DNA of 64,000 bases from Hyparrhenia diplandra (taxonomy: Eukaryota > Streptophyta > Magnoliopsida > Poales > Poaceae), in contig JADLZK010007305.1 in the NCBI GenBank assembly GCA_015847255.1, positions 1-64,000 of the forward strand, in the 5' to 3' direction. This document shows positions 35,411 through 48,686 of the stretch, one piece after another. Below the pieces are notes generated by a model. It saw only the letters and a program-made list of their open reading frames with translations, ran no database searches and was not told where the DNA came from. The position numbers were made by a program, and so were the translations under genes. The first letter of the stretch is position 1; every line of letters begins with the position of its first letter.

Positions 35411-36316
35411 TGTGAGCAACACAGCAAGGGGTCACCCTGGGCATATTACCCGCTATCCATTACCCAAACCCAAACTACCCGAACCCGGAACCGAAGTACC
35501 CGAACCCGCAGTACCCGAAATCGACTTCGGGTAGCGATTTGAATTACCCGAACTTTCTTTGGGTAATTCGGGTAGAGTAGCCCGGTACCCGAACTACCCA
35601 TTACCCAACTTTCTATGATTTATGATATGTAGCTGTAGTGTTGTACGTATGATTTTGACATAGAGTAGAAGTGGCAGTACCTTAGTTCCTCGATTTAACA
35701 TATGATCTGCTATTTGTCTATTCTATTATACGATAGGAATTTACTTTTATATTTATCTATCGCTATCTTGGCGCATGGCAGTACAGTACCTATGTTTGTG
35801 TAATTCACCGTGATGTGTAATTGTGACTTTGTGTGCCATCGTGGTGTGGTTTGCACTCGTGCATCATGTTGCATACTTGTCAGTTAAAAATTTGATTATG
35901 TGACAATGTTTGTGATGCTACTGTTAAAAATTTGAACTTATCAGTCAATTATTTGTCTAGTTTTAATTCGATGTAAAATTCTATGCTGATCGAAAGTGTT
36001 TGATGTAATTTTATTTATTTCGGTACAATGGGTATACCCAAACCCGAACCCGGTTGCGGGTAATGGATTTTCGGGGCTGATTTCGCAGCGTGATTCTATT
36101 ACCCGAACTACCCGACCGAACTTTGCGGGTAACCCGAACGCCCAGGGGGTGAGCAAGGGGATTGGAGAGGAACGGAGCAGAGAAGGGGAAAAACGAGATA
36201 CTGTAGCTAGATTTGAATTTAACATAAGTTTGTTACAATTGTTCATACTCTCCTCGAAGTCTCTCCCCTCAACTTATACTCTTCCTCACCCACTCTTCTA
36301 GGCTGGGCCTGTTACA
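35411..36316 (-). mobile_element. 5' LTR of the gypsy fragment, split by a nested element
   Basis: Read on the minus strand, the LTR starts TGTAACAGG at 36316 and ends CTCACA at 35411, the expected TG..CA form. It is interrupted by a 713-bp nested insertion (35435-36147), leaving about 190 bp of LTR. No second LTR was found. It lies inside the PHAS array. Confidence 0.6.
35435..36147. mobile_element. hAT-like element nested in the LTR
   Basis: Inverted ends ccctgggcatattacccg (left) and cgggtaacccgaacgcccaggg (right), with many tacccgaac/gttcgggta words near both ends. The flanks ggggtca and gggtga are similar but not identical, so the duplication is imperfect. It is 713 bp with no transposase frame. 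Confidence 0.55.
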
Positions 36317-36514
36317 TTTGGATTGGGCCGACGCTCTCTCTTGGGCCTTGAGGCTGATGGCGAGCCAGGAGGCGAGCCCGGTGCAGCTGATTGAGTCGCC
36401 TGCGGGTGGCTGCTGACAAGAAGCAACTGCAGATCAATAGTAGAAGGACTGCACTGCAGTGTGCAAGATGGTGCTGTATCCATACTGTCCCTATGCCTTA
36501 GAGAATGAGGTTAA

Positions 36515-36536
36515 TTCCCGACGCCTTCTAAGCCTA
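36515..36536 (-). promoter_or_regulatory. miR2118-type target site, unit 3
   Basis: Plus strand TTCCCGACGCC then ttctaagccta, deviating at position 8. Minus-strand CAATATAAGA near 36738, about 200 bp upstream. The downstream side was invaded by the gypsy and hAT-like elements. Confidence 0.6.
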
Positions 36537-37118
36537 CATAATGTCCCTTGGAAACTCAAACATGAATGTGTCTCTGAATCATGCACCTGTTTCTCAATCT
36601 GTTCAAAGAATTGTCACAGATCGTTTCCCGATGGATTGAAAAACCACGGTGGAAGGGGAAGCTGATGCTTATGGTGGAAACTAGAAAGCATTGTGGATGT
36701 GTGGCCATTGATCGGTTCCTGCATCCTGCCCGCTGTCTTATATTGGCCTCTGCCTCCAGCTTTAAAGAAGCTCACCTAAATGAGTATAAATAAACAGAAG
36801 GAAAACAATAGAAGCTAAAAATTAGGCAGAAACAAGTGTGTGGCATGTGCTTGCTGCTCACAATAAATTGCTTGGCTAAATAAAGATGAGATTTGTAAGA
36901 GTGGATTAATAATACGTGGATAGTGTAATTTGTTTTGGATTCGTATTTGATGTATTTTTTTTTAAATTTAATTTTTTTTGAAATTTTATTTGATGTGTTT
37001 TGATCCTGCCATTTGCTCCAAAAAATACAATTCAGCATTGTGGTTTTGTTGCTACTCTGCTTATATACGGTGGCAGATACATGTAGATTAAGATAAAAGC
37101 CTAAAACTGAAACTAAAA

Positions 37119-38534
37119 GAGGCTTTCACCTGTATGCCACTATGTAAAATATATTGCACCGCGTGTCTTGCCACTAGAAATTTTGGTTGAACCTACATGC
37201 CTTGACACTTTTTTCCTTTGCACCTCGTGCCATTCCGTCCAAAGTCCGTTCAAAGTTAACAGATGTGGAGCTCTGATATGCGGGACTCACCTACGGAAAG
37301 GTCCATTATGCCCTTGGATGATATTCGAGAAAAAAACACATCTTACATCAGGAACCCTAGACTTTTCAAAAACTAAACCACACCCTCCCACCTTTTCTCT
37401 GTGCCTTGCACTTTAGCAACAGGAACCCTGGAAAAAATTCTATTCTATTTTTTTCTCACCCTTCTTCTCAGGCTGGTACAGGGGAACGACGGAGCTGCCG
37501 TCGCCACTCGGCGTGCCCCTTCCTCGTCCCCTCCACGTCGCCATGCCGTGCCCCTCCCTCGTCCCCTCGCCCTCGCTAGGCCGCGCGCGCCCGGCCGCTG
37601 CATCGAGGCCGGCGCACACGGCCAGGTCGTCGCGTCGAGCGCGGCCGTGGCGACGGCGCCGCTTGGTAGGCGGCGGCCGTGGCTGGGGACGCATCTGGGC
37701 GCGGCCGGTGGCGCGTTCCTACGGCGGCGGCGCTCGAGCGGGGAGCAGCCCCGCGACGGCGGCGCTTGGACACGGCGCATGTGCACGCGGCCATGGCGGC
37801 GTAGGCACGCTCGCGCGGCCAGGTGCTCGTCACCGCGGTGGCTGCGCTCGGCCAGGCGCATGCTCAGGGCAGGGCGAACTCACACCAGCAGCAGGTCACG
37901 GCACTGCGGTGTCGCCATACTTTGGGCATGAACTCTGTCGCCAAGCAGCAGCAGGAGGTTGCATGTGCGGGCGCTGCGGTGTTTTGCATCTGTTACTCTT
38001 TAATTATTCCTTGTAATCAGGTAGTGCATGTTTACCTATTCTTAGCTAACTGCATTTGTGGAGCGGTGATTAGGCCAGAACCGTGCATGGCGGTTGCCGA
38101 TCGCGTCGAGCTGCAGTCCGGCAGCCGGAGACTACACTGCGCCAATCCCGGCCAGCATGCCAAAGACGAGCACGGACGTCTCCAGCAACATCTGCGACGC
38201 CCACCATGGTGGTACGGTGGATGATCCGCCCCACGCACCCTGCATCCCTAACTGTGCGTGTGCTCAGCATCATGGACGGTGCTGGAGGTGGAGGACTAAC
38301 CTGACATGTGGATCCCACTTGATGGTGACTGTGCAGAGATAGAAGGGAGATGAGAGGCTGACAAATGGGCTCCATAGTAGGGCAAAGTAGTCATTCCACT
38401 TGTCGGGTTTAACACCGTCAGCACCCAACCTGGGACGGAATGGCATAGATGTGCAAGTGAAAAGGTGCAACCAAAATTTCTAGTGGCACACATAATGCAG
38501 TGTTTTTTACATAATGGCGCATGGTGAAAGCCTC
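37119..38534. mobile_element. 1.4-kb inverted-repeat DNA transposon with GC-rich interior
   Basis: Ends are a perfect 12-bp inverted repeat (gaggctttcacc / ggtgaaagcctc). It extends imperfectly to about 75 bp, including gccactagaaattttggttg in both arms. Long inverted ends suggest a Mutator-like element, but no 9-bp duplication was found. The interior (37450-38300) is strongly GC-rich with overlapping frames on both strands. It may hold captured coding sequence, though no protein was recognised. It interrupts the spacing between units 3 and 4. Confidence 0.6.
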
Positions 38535-39102
38535 CACTTTCTAACCTCCCATGTTTTTTGCGAGCGGCAATACGGTCAGGCGTGGACACACACCAGAGAT
38601 GAAACCGCCCGGTTACGTTAAACGCTGTTGTGACATTAGCAACAGCGGTGTGTCGTCCCCCAGCAACAGAACAAGTAGCCAAGTCTAGAAAAAGGCGGCA
38701 TAGATCTCGAAACCCCCACCCAGCACTGTTGTCGATTTGAAGTTCTCACTTGGTTCTTGAAGTTTGCCATCGATTGCACAAAAAGTGCTTCACGTTACAA
38801 CAAAAATACTTGGCAGGGGAGCAGAACTAGTAGTTCTGATGCAACTATTCTCCTGCGTGCAGCTTCTCGGCAGTGTGCCTATTGCACTGGTATAGTTGCT
38901 CCCATACAATTCGTGTTAGGCACTCAGCTTCATGTCACGAGGGAGTATCAGATCTCTCCACAAGTCCACATTGGAAATGGCATCGTACTTGATCCCAGCT
39001 TCGATCTCTCCACCCGTCACACTCACACCTGATCTCCAAACGTAACCGCGTTGCAGCAGGACAACGCTGTTGTGTGCAGGACGGCGCTGTTGAGTATAAT
39101 AG

Positions 39103-39124
39103 TTCCCGATGCCTTCTAAACCTA
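39103..39124 (-). promoter_or_regulatory. miR2118-type target site, unit 4
   Basis: Plus strand TTCCCGATGCC then ttctaaaccta; positions 1-12 match miR2118. Minus-strand GATATAAGGC near 39343, about 220 bp upstream, with a second GATATAAG near 39292. Confidence 0.65.
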
Positions 39125-40127
39125 CACGTACAATTTCTCATCCAAAACTCACAACATGAACGCGTCTCCATCAAATATGTATCTGTACTATCTCAGTCTG
39201 TTGAATGAATTGGCATATATTTTCTGAACCTACACAATTTCTCGATCCATTGAAAAGCCTGGATGGAAGTGGAAGCTGATTATGGACTTATATCAGCCTA
39301 TCATTGTGGATGTGTGGCTCTTCTAGTTCAGCATCCCGTTGCCTTATATCAGCCTAAGCCTCTGCTTGTGCCTTGAGCACTAATAATGCAGCTTGCCTAA
39401 TTAATGCAGCTCCTATGAATAAAAAACAAAATAGAAGCATGGTGTTTCACATGGTGGGTGAAACCGAGATTGATGTCACCTGCTAGCACATTTGTTTGCT
39501 CATTGCATAGTCATGACATAAGCTAGTGTTGAAATCGCCACTTTGATATTCCTTTTCGGTCCTTCAATGTTTATTTGTATGTACAAGCTTAAATTGAATA
39601 AGCAAAAAGGATATGGAGAGGATGAGTGAAATCCTTGCAAATTAAATTACTTCGTGTCTTCAAGTGCGTATTTCGCCTGCATATGATGGCTTCAAATTCA
39701 TCAATCACTACCAAATACCGTAACCAGGCAATTGAATTTCTTAGTAGGTGGACGTGGGTCGGTTGTGTTGGTCATATGTAGAGTCGTCCTCAATAATTTC
39801 GTGCTGCATGCAGTTCAGGCCTTTCTAGTAGCCTGCTTGAGAAATTCATCAAAGTGGTAGTTGTTGACGCTTGCGTGGGGCACACACCTTGAGTGGTAGA
39901 TCGCACGCGGACCATAACAGTTCGTGACGGGATTAGACAAAGAATACACAAAAAGGGAGGAGTCAGCCGGGGATACATGGAAGAGCTCAACCACGTCAAA
40001 TTCCTTTGGCTCTTGTTTGGCAAAGTCACCTAGCCTTAACGAGGGCAGAAGAAACCGTGGATCCTCAGCAGTAGGACAACACCGGCGTGTGAAGCTCTCG
40101 TATTGCTGCCTTGACAAATGAGGTTAA

Positions 40128-40149
40128 TTCCCAATGCCTTCTAAACCTA
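40128..40149 (-). promoter_or_regulatory. miR2118-type target site, unit 5
   Basis: Plus strand TTCCCAATGCC then ttctaaaccta; the A at position 6 also occurs in some miR2118/482 members. Minus-strand CAATATAAGG at about 40359, 210 bp upstream. All flanking conserved blocks are present; this is one of the most complete units. Confidence 0.65.
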
Positions 40150-42073
40150 CACAATGTCGTATCGAAAACTCAACATGAATGTGTCTATATCACATATGTA
40201 TCCGTATCTCAATCTGTTCAAAGAGTTGGCACATATATGGTCTAAAGCTACAGGATTTCTAGATTGATTGAAAAGCTTAGGAGAAAATGGAAGCTGATGC
40301 TTATGGTGGCAGGCATCATGGTTGTTTATATGGCCATTCTGTTTACGCATCGTGTTGCCTTATATTGCCCTCTGCCGCTCTACATGTCCTCGAGCTTTAA
40401 TGCAGCATTCAGCTCCTATAAAAGGGAACGGAAACGAAAAGAAACTCACAAGTTACAATGGATTTAAGGCAGTTGCAGACAACAAGAGTGTCACATGTGC
40501 TAACTGAATTTGTAATTAAAGAGTACCAGACATGTCAATAGTTGCTTTCCAAGCACTCATATTAAAACACAAATCTTTATATCCCATTCTTTCAAATCTC
40601 TTTTTATTACATCCCTCCATATCAATTTCGGTCTTCGTCTACGTCTCTCCTCATATTACTGTCTTGACTTATAGAACTCTACAATGCACTGGTGCCTCTG
40701 AAGGTCTCCTTTAGACATGGACAAATCACCTCAACCGATGTTGGACAAGCTTTTCTTCAATTGGTGCTACCCATAGACGATCACGTATATCATCATTCCA
40801 CACTCTATCCATTCTTGCGTGACCACAAATCCAGTGCAGCATACGCATTTTCGTCAACACTCAATTGTTGAACATGTCGTTTTTAGGCCAACATTTTGCT
40901 TGGCTTGGTTTGTTAAACGAAACTAAATTAATTAGAGAAAGGGAAGCGCTCTACAGTAAAGAGTCTAGAAGATAAATGAGTAAAAATCACGACAATTGGA
41001 TGTTGTCATCCTTTATCTAAAAAAAACCACGATAATCAACAATTTAAAATTAGCTCAATCATTTTAATTGCATCAATTTCTGTTCATTTTTCCTGAAAGT
41101 GTGTATCAAAAGCTTTGATGCAAAGTGCATTAGTAGGATAAAAATTAAAATAGACCCTCCTCTGATATTAAAGGGAAATCAGGCCCAGAGTCAAACAACT
41201 TTAGGGGTGGAGGTGTGGTTGTGCATCGGATACACACCTTGAGTTGCTCCAGATTATAAAACTTAGCATAACAATGAAAATTGCCCAATTTCATTAGAGC
41301 AAAAACTGCCAAAACTGACAACTAGGACAAAACCATGAACTCAAACCCAAATGGCATGTTACATCATGCATGGATGTTGCATTGGTTCCAATTATTATTC
41401 ATTGTGATTTGCATTTTCCTAAAGCGGTAAATAATCATGTTACATCTTGTTTATATATTCAAGTATCGTGTAATTAATTGAATACATATGTATATACAAA
41501 GTGAAAGCAATACGAAATACCCCTTACACACAAGAGTAACACAGGATACCAAGTATTTCCAAACATGTGAGCTGTGTAATGTCATGGATCTACGCTGCCT
41601 CAGTCATGCATTGCAAAGGTCATCCGGACAAATCCCAGGGAGGAGCTCATCCACAGCCTCAACTCGGCACCTATGTGGACAGGCGTGAAACTGTTCATAA
41701 AGTTTTGGATGGGGACTAAAAAATGTTCTTTACCACCTTTGCAAGATAGATTAGGGAACATGGGTCAAGTTTTTACCATGAAAAAAAAAAATATTACAAC
41801 TATATATCACATTTGGATATATCATGCCAAAAGAGAGAAAAATAGTACAAATATCATATATAGTTTGATACTCATCTAGTGGAAAATGTTACAAAAGATC
41901 TCCTTAACATTTTAGAAATTTCCATCCTTCGAGAATTTAAGTAGATCAACCATTTTCAAATAGCAGTAAGCAGGGGCAGATTCATGGGGTTGGGTGGGCT
42001 GCAGATCCTCTTCTTGGCACATTGACCAATTCTGGATCCGCTTGTCACAGTGGCACCGAATGTCCACGATCAA

Positions 42074-42095
42074 TTCCTGATGCCTTCTACTCCTA
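42074..42095 (-). promoter_or_regulatory. miR2118-type target site, unit 6
   Basis: Plus strand TTCCTGATGCC then ttctactccta. By eye this is the closest of all to miR2118 (about 19 of 22 with a UUCCUGA member). The usual promoter block is missing upstream; a Tourist-like element begins 117 bp away, so the unit may be a fragment. Confidence 0.55.
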
Positions 42096-42211
42096 TGGAC
42101 AGTGAACCATTCAGATGCCATGTCAGGTCGATCCCTGCTGCATGCATGACGTGTTTTTTTTTCTTCTTTCGCTGCCCCTTCCAATAGAGGAATTATATTG
42201 GCACTGATTTA

Positions 42212-42400
42212 GGTCATGTTTGGTTTAGGGACTTTTTAGTCCTTGGGACTAAAAAGTCTCTTTTAGTCCCTACCAAACCAAACAGGAGGGACTTTTTAAG
42301 ACTATTCCTCTATTAGTCCCTAAAAAGACTTTCTTGGAGGGACTTTTTTTATTAGTCCCTAGGACTAAAAAAGTTTAGTCTCTAGCAACCAAACATGGCC
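42212..42400. mobile_element. Tourist-like miniature element D, TTA duplication
   Basis: 189 bp starting ggtcatgtttggttt and ending agcaaccaaacatggcc, with TTA on both sides (42209-42211 and 42401-42403). Inverted ends and duplication fit PIF/Harbinger. Confidence 0.85.
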
Positions 42401-44043
42401 TTAGGATGCTGAATGGAATGAGACCAGCTGCGTAAGGTTATGTGGATATATATGGGCATGTTTGTTGAATACCTACTCACATGTCACATCAGAATTGCAT
42501 TATATATATGGACCAACAGGTGTAGCAGCACACATATAGTCCATGAGCAGGTTCTCTCCTATCGTGGAGCAGCATTCTAGTTGGGTCAGACGAATTTCGT
42601 TCTCAGTGTGACTATTCGCATGTGCCAGTGCATCAAAACAGAGTGACAGATTTGCAAAAAGAAAAAGACAGAGTGACAGGCGTGTGGCAACAAAGAAAAA
42701 GAATTAAATGCTGTAAATGTTTTTTTGAAGGGAAACAGGAGGAGCAGGCTGCTCCTACTGTGCTTTTAAAATGCCGTAACTTTTGATAGTGTTTCCAATT
42801 AGGTCATAAACTTGTTAATTTGTGTCATTTAGGTCCATACGCTCGGCATGTGCTTCTCAAGCTGATGTGTCATACTTGGTCCCCTCAAGTACTTGTTGGT
42901 TGATACATTTTGTCATACAAGTTGTGTGGGAGACACTAGCTTTGCGCTGCTTCCCCTTGTCCTGTTTTTGGCACATGGCAGCCACCACCTGGTTCTGCCA
43001 TCTCTTCGTACACCATGCATGTTGGCTGTGCACGACACCGCAAATCGCAGTTGTGCACTAGTGGTCACTGTTCAGATGTCCAGCTTCCGAGTTACTGAGC
43101 CTCTGCTCCATTGTCTTTCAGTGGCGAAGCTACGTGGTACTACCCTGGTGCACAGGCACCAGGGACCAAGGAGATTTTGTTAGGAAAAAAACTAATATTC
43201 ACTATGTATCACATGAAAAAAATCATAAGTTAGTTGAGTTGTGCACCACCCTAACCTTGATGCTAGCTTCGCCCAATTGCTCGCAGCATTATTGGAAATG
43301 TCTGCTGGTCGACGATCATGCCGGGCATGATCCCGATCGACCATATCCTAAGCAAGAGGATGACAGCCTTCATCTCCTTTATTTGCGGTAACATAGGCAC
43401 GACAGGAACGGTAAAGCCAACGACCCAGCCCCTGTGCCTCATAGATGTACACGAGGACGGTGTGGCTACGAACATGATGCTGCACAGCCTGGATTTCGTC
43501 CCATGGATCATGCATGGCTTGGATTTCGCCCCACCAATATCGCAACAACCCTTAGTTCTTGTGTTTAAACCCCACCATGCATAGCCTATTTTTTCCTCTG
43601 ATTTTCCCTTCCTGCACGCACTGTGCTCCTATTTCCACCGCCTTCTTTCCCCGCATGCTTGCGGTGCGCTCATTGAGTGAAGCAGTTCTTTGCAATGATT
43701 TTCACCGACTTAAAAACAGAAAGTTTTTCCCAGTTCAATTGCACATATGATCTTTTAAGTGAACTGGATTAATTATATTGTGGCCTTAATTGGTTCCACA
43801 TTTTTCTAGCCAGACCAACATTCCAGCCTTGAGCCTTTTGCTAATAACTATGGTGTAAGCCTATCCAATTAGTGCTGGTATGTTTAAATATTGTATATAC
43901 ACGGCAAACATGTTGTTGGAGTTTTACAATTCATATTCATATCACTGTGGGTCACAAACATCATAGATACACATTGCAGTTTTCTCAAGCGGCCAAGACA
44001 AATAGGTCTAGATGCTAATGAAAACAGGATCAAATAATGTAAA

Positions 44044-44065
44044 TTCTAGATGTCTCCTACGCCTA
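44044..44065 (-). promoter_or_regulatory. miR2118-type target site, unit 7 (diverged)
   Basis: Plus strand TTCTAGATGTC then tcctacgccta. Several deviations, including position 10, next to the cleavage bond. Minus-strand CAATATAAG near 44201, about 135 bp upstream. Probably a decayed site. Confidence 0.4.
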
Positions 44066-45150
44066 CTCAATGTCTGACCCAAACTCATCACAAGTGTGTT
44101 CTCTATCACGTAAGTATCCAAATCTATACCCATCAAAGGCTCGATGATGCTCGATCATATGCTTGTGGATGTGGTGGCCTTTTCTTTTGCATCCCATCAA
44201 CTTATATTGGCTTCTGCATGTCTCTTCGGGTATTAATGCAGCCCATCTGAAATTCTGAATAAGCATATGGTTCTTTAAAGCAAAGAAATAAAATAAAAGA
44301 AGCATGAAATAACACTGGTGTTAAAACCTAGTCCTATAAAGTGGCTGATGCCAATTAACATGAAGAAGTGGTTAGCAGGCTGCCTGGCTGCTCAATATAA
44401 ATAGTTGAACTGGTAACTGAAGAGCACATGGAGAGAACAGCACATGGGCCATGGAGGCATCTAGTTAGTAATATTAATATTGGGAAAATCACTGGTTATT
44501 TAGCCATTATTATATGGCCTTTGTTCGCAGCAAGTAATTAGCTATTAAAAATAATATTTCATCAACTTCATGGCTCTTTCCACCATGGGAAAGTACCTTG
44601 TGCGTGGCATTCTTTTCCAACCGCTCTCCCAGACATACCCAGGCACTAAACGCACTGATCTGTTTTTTAGTCAGTTTGCCCTCCACGTCCAAGCAATTGC
44701 AGCTCTCAAGGATAAGCGATCAGGGGTGTTGGTCATACGACGTAGAGTCGTTATTCTTTAATATTTCAGGTTGGACACGGAGTACATATGCCTTGAGAAA
44801 TTGGTCGAGGTGCTAATTGTTGACGCTTGTGCTGGTCACACACCTCAAGGATACGCGATACGTGCCTTCCTAGACGTATCCGTGTAATGTAGATCTCGAG
44901 TGATCGGACCATACGACTGGTCGATCAAGCAGCGGGATCAGACAAAGAATACACAATGGGGGAGTGAACCGGGGATACACGGAAGAGCCAACCATGTCAA
45001 ATTGCTTTGGCAGCACTGGCTTAACGAGGGCAGAAGCAACTGTGGATCCTCAGCTGTATTAGCCTGTAGGAAAGCGCTGTGTAGTGTGAAGGACGCAGAC
45101 GCAGTTGTAGTAGCCATTCTATATTGCCCTCATATGTTGAACGAGGTTAG

Positions 45151-45172
45151 TTTCCGACGCCTTCTAAACCTA
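45151..45172 (-). promoter_or_regulatory. miR2118-type target site, unit 8
   Basis: Plus strand TTTCCGACGCC then ttctaaaccta. Deviations at positions 3 and 8. Minus-strand CTTATATAAAG near 45375, about 200 bp upstream. The full set of blocks (tttgccctccacgtccaagc to gagggcagaagcaac) is present at 44680-45060. Confidence 0.55.
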
Positions 45173-46365
45173 AAATATTTCATCGAAAACTCAATATGAA
45201 TGTGTTTCTATAACTTGTGTATCAGTATCTCAGTGTATTCAAAAGAAATGGCACCAGTAGTGTCTGAATCTACATGTTCTATCGACCGATTGAGATACCT
45301 GAGTGGAAGTGGAAAACTTATGCTGATGGTGGTAAGCATTGTCGATGTGTGCCCCTTATTTCTCGTCCTCGTTGCTTTATATAAGACTTTATCTCTGCCT
45401 GGAGCATAAATGCAGCTCACCAAATGTGCACTCAGCTCCGATCCCCTGAAGAGAAGGAAACAGAAGGAGCTAAAGATTCCACTGGAGTTAAAATAATAAC
45501 AGATACAAATCATTTTCGCACGTATTTGCTGCTCACAAATCTCAATAAAAATCATTGCATAAGCTTGGTAAAACATAGGACAGTTTTATTTAGGACAATT
45601 TAAAATCTGTGTATTTTAGGACAATGAGAGTATACAATATTATGTTTAGATACATGTTTCTTCTGAAGATGAACACACATCAAATTTGTCATTGTTCGTG
45701 CCAAAAAAACTTTTACACAAGTTACTTTGGCTTTGATCACATTATAAAGAGGTGACAAAATATATACTACCTCCTTCTTGAATATAATTTGGGCATTTTA
45801 CCAAATCAAACAATCTGAGTTATGATTCTAGCATAGAACCAAGTCAAACCATCCATGTTTTGATCAGTTTCATATAAAAGTATTAATATTTATGATTATG
45901 AAAATAATATAATTAGATTCAAGTTTACTACCTCTATCCCGGTTGGCCCTGTCGACCCTGAAGTCGAAGTAAATCGTTCAGATTCACAGCTACTTGAATG
46001 CACCTGAACTTAGATATGTGACACATTTAAAGATTTAATGTTGTTACCAATTAAAAGCTAAAACGTCAACCCCAACGAGCAGATTGATATTATTTTGTTT
46101 TTAATTTTTAAATTCAGTCAAACTAGGTTAGAACTAGAAATTGCATTCTTGTTCGAATGAGAGTAAGCCATACAAATATATGAATTCGAAGTTATAAAAA
46201 CTTTGCACACTCATACATATCTGACTCTGAAAAAAAATATTAGAGAGCTGCTTTGTCGGAGAATATAGCTTCATTTTTCTAGAAAAAAAGGACCTTCACG
46301 TAATATAGATTTTTTGACTTGTGTACGACTGCTTCAGATGAGCTAATCACCTTCGCCGGCTTTTT

Positions 46366-46384
46366 CTCTCTCTCTCTCTCTCTC
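46366..46384. repeat. (TC)n microsatellite
   Basis: About nine TC repeats inside duplication copy A; the matching position in copy B (near 49205) lacks them. Confidence 0.8.
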
Positions 46385-46679
46385 TTTTTGAGAGCAAGCC
46401 CATATATTAGCCATGAACCTGATTACAATTTCCCCAAGGCTTGGTGGATTTATAAGCCACTCCTCCTCCCAAATCGCCCTAGGACACTAGGCGAGCACAT
46501 TCACGAGCTAATCTATTACATTCTCTATTGATGAAGGATAGATCAAATGCTACGAAGCTCTGGCTAATGTCTTCCATCTATTTCATCAAAGAATCGACCT
46601 CTGATTTTTGGTTTGCTCGATTAGTCCACAGTCTGAACAAAAGATAGATGCTAACCATAACCAAATCGAATAATATAAA

Positions 46680-46701
46680 TTCCCAATGCCTTCTAAACCT
46701 A
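46680..46701 (-). promoter_or_regulatory. miR2118-type target site, unit 9
   Basis: Plus strand TTCCCAATGCC then ttctaaaccta. Minus-strand GATATAAAGG near 46826, about 125 bp upstream. Duplicated as unit 11. Confidence 0.6.
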
Positions 46702-48686
46702 CACAACAGCCAAGCTCAACATAAATGTGTTCTCTATCAATGTAAGTGTATCCATATGGTGGAAGGAAAGGGATGCTTATATGGTGGCATCATGGATGTG
46801 GCTGCCTTCGTGCACCCTTCGCCGCCTTTATATCATCCTTGCAGGTCTGCAGGCATTAATACAGCGCATATGAAATTCTGAATTCTGAATAAGCATAAGG
46901 TCCTGTAAAGAAGCAAGGAAATTACACTCAGCTGTTAAAATTTAGTCCTATCAAGTGGCTGGTTTCTGGCTACTCAATGTATAAATAGCTCAACTACTAA
47001 CTGAAAATTCCCAAGAGCACAAATGGAGAGAACATTTTTTTTTTTTGTTTTGCAAGGATACAGATAGGACACTTGGGTAGTACTTTTTGTTCAACATGCT
47101 AGTGGAAGTGGCCATAGACAAAGTGTGAAATGGCCACTCGATATTTTTTTTCTTGTTGATCATGCTCAGAAACAAAAGGAAAGTCGCTGAACAAGAAGTC
47201 ATGTCAAGCAACAAGAGGTCAACCACGTCTAATTCTTCTTATGTGTATGATGTATTTGCGAGAAGACTGTTTAGTGCCACCGATAAGAGAACCTCTCCCC
47301 ATGCTTGACAAACTATTAAAATAAGTACTTTCTTTTGGCCTACATAATTGTTTAAATTAATTGTTATTTCTATACACAAATTTGACATATATTTTACTTT
47401 TGAAATGGTGAATTTTATACATACATTTGATGATAATTTAGTTTTTTGCTGCAATGGCAGAGGTTGGCGTTTATATACAAATTAAATGTTCATAGAAGTT
47501 CATACTTTAAATGGTTACTTTGTGTTGAATTACGAATACATGTAATTTAGATGCAAATTTAGGTGTTATTTTAAATTATAAAGATACATTTTGGGTATAT
47601 TTTTAGAGAACATAAATGTGGAAACGCCCAGACACGCTTTGGTAAAGTGCTTTAGATGAAATAAAGCGTATCTAACATTCTAATAAAACATTATCTAGAG
47701 AAGGGGGTGTTCTTGTAGTGATAATACATATAATGGTTGTTATTAGCAATGATAATTAGAGGGTACCAAATCAAGGTACGATGTTTCTTAGATTTATCTA
47801 TTTGCCATGGGGGCATCTAGTTGGTAATATTAAGATAGGGTCCACCCTAAACATTCATATATATATACCATAAAGTGTTTTTCTCTACAGCAGTTTTGTA
47901 TTTTAAGATAGATATGGTAAGGGGGAGGGAGAGGTTGAAGAAGGTGATTATTTAAGATACCACTAAATTTCGTATGATGGATACAAACAATTTAAGTTGG
48001 ATATAGGTGAATGAACATGAATTGAGAAAAAATAGTTTGATTTTACTTACCGGTGGATGGAGTATGATTCCACTTACTAGTGGGTGATTTTCTTGTTCAC
48101 GCTGTCTATTTACAAAAGAGTGAAAACCACAGCAATTTTGGCACCGCTCAACAACAACTTGAATAATAAGAATATAGTTAGATTCATTCCGAAATGTATT
48201 CTTATAGCATATAATCAAATTAGATGCCATAAACATTGATATTACTTTATATCAATTTAGTTGAACTTTAGATAGTTTCACTAAGGATAGAACAGAACTG
48301 CATTCTCAGTTGCATTCTTTTTGGGACGTAGCAAGTCATACAAATACCAAGTTTAAAGAACTTTACACACTCATAATACACATCTCACACTAAAAACGAA
48401 CCATTATACATCATAGGTAGAGTTTGACCTGCTTACAACGGCTTCTAATGAACCTATCACCTTAGTCAGTTTGCCCTCACACAGGTGCAACGAATTGCAG
48501 TTTTCAGATGCTCAAAAAAAAAAAAAATTGCACTTTTCATGGAGGTGGACATAGGCCCTAAGGCCCGAGTGTGTAGGTCATACGTTGAGTCATAATCAAT
48601 TACCTCGGGCTGGTCAGGTATCTCTAGCGGACTTGTGAAATAGGAGTAGATGGAAATGCTCATGATCCCGAGTCAAATGACGTAAA

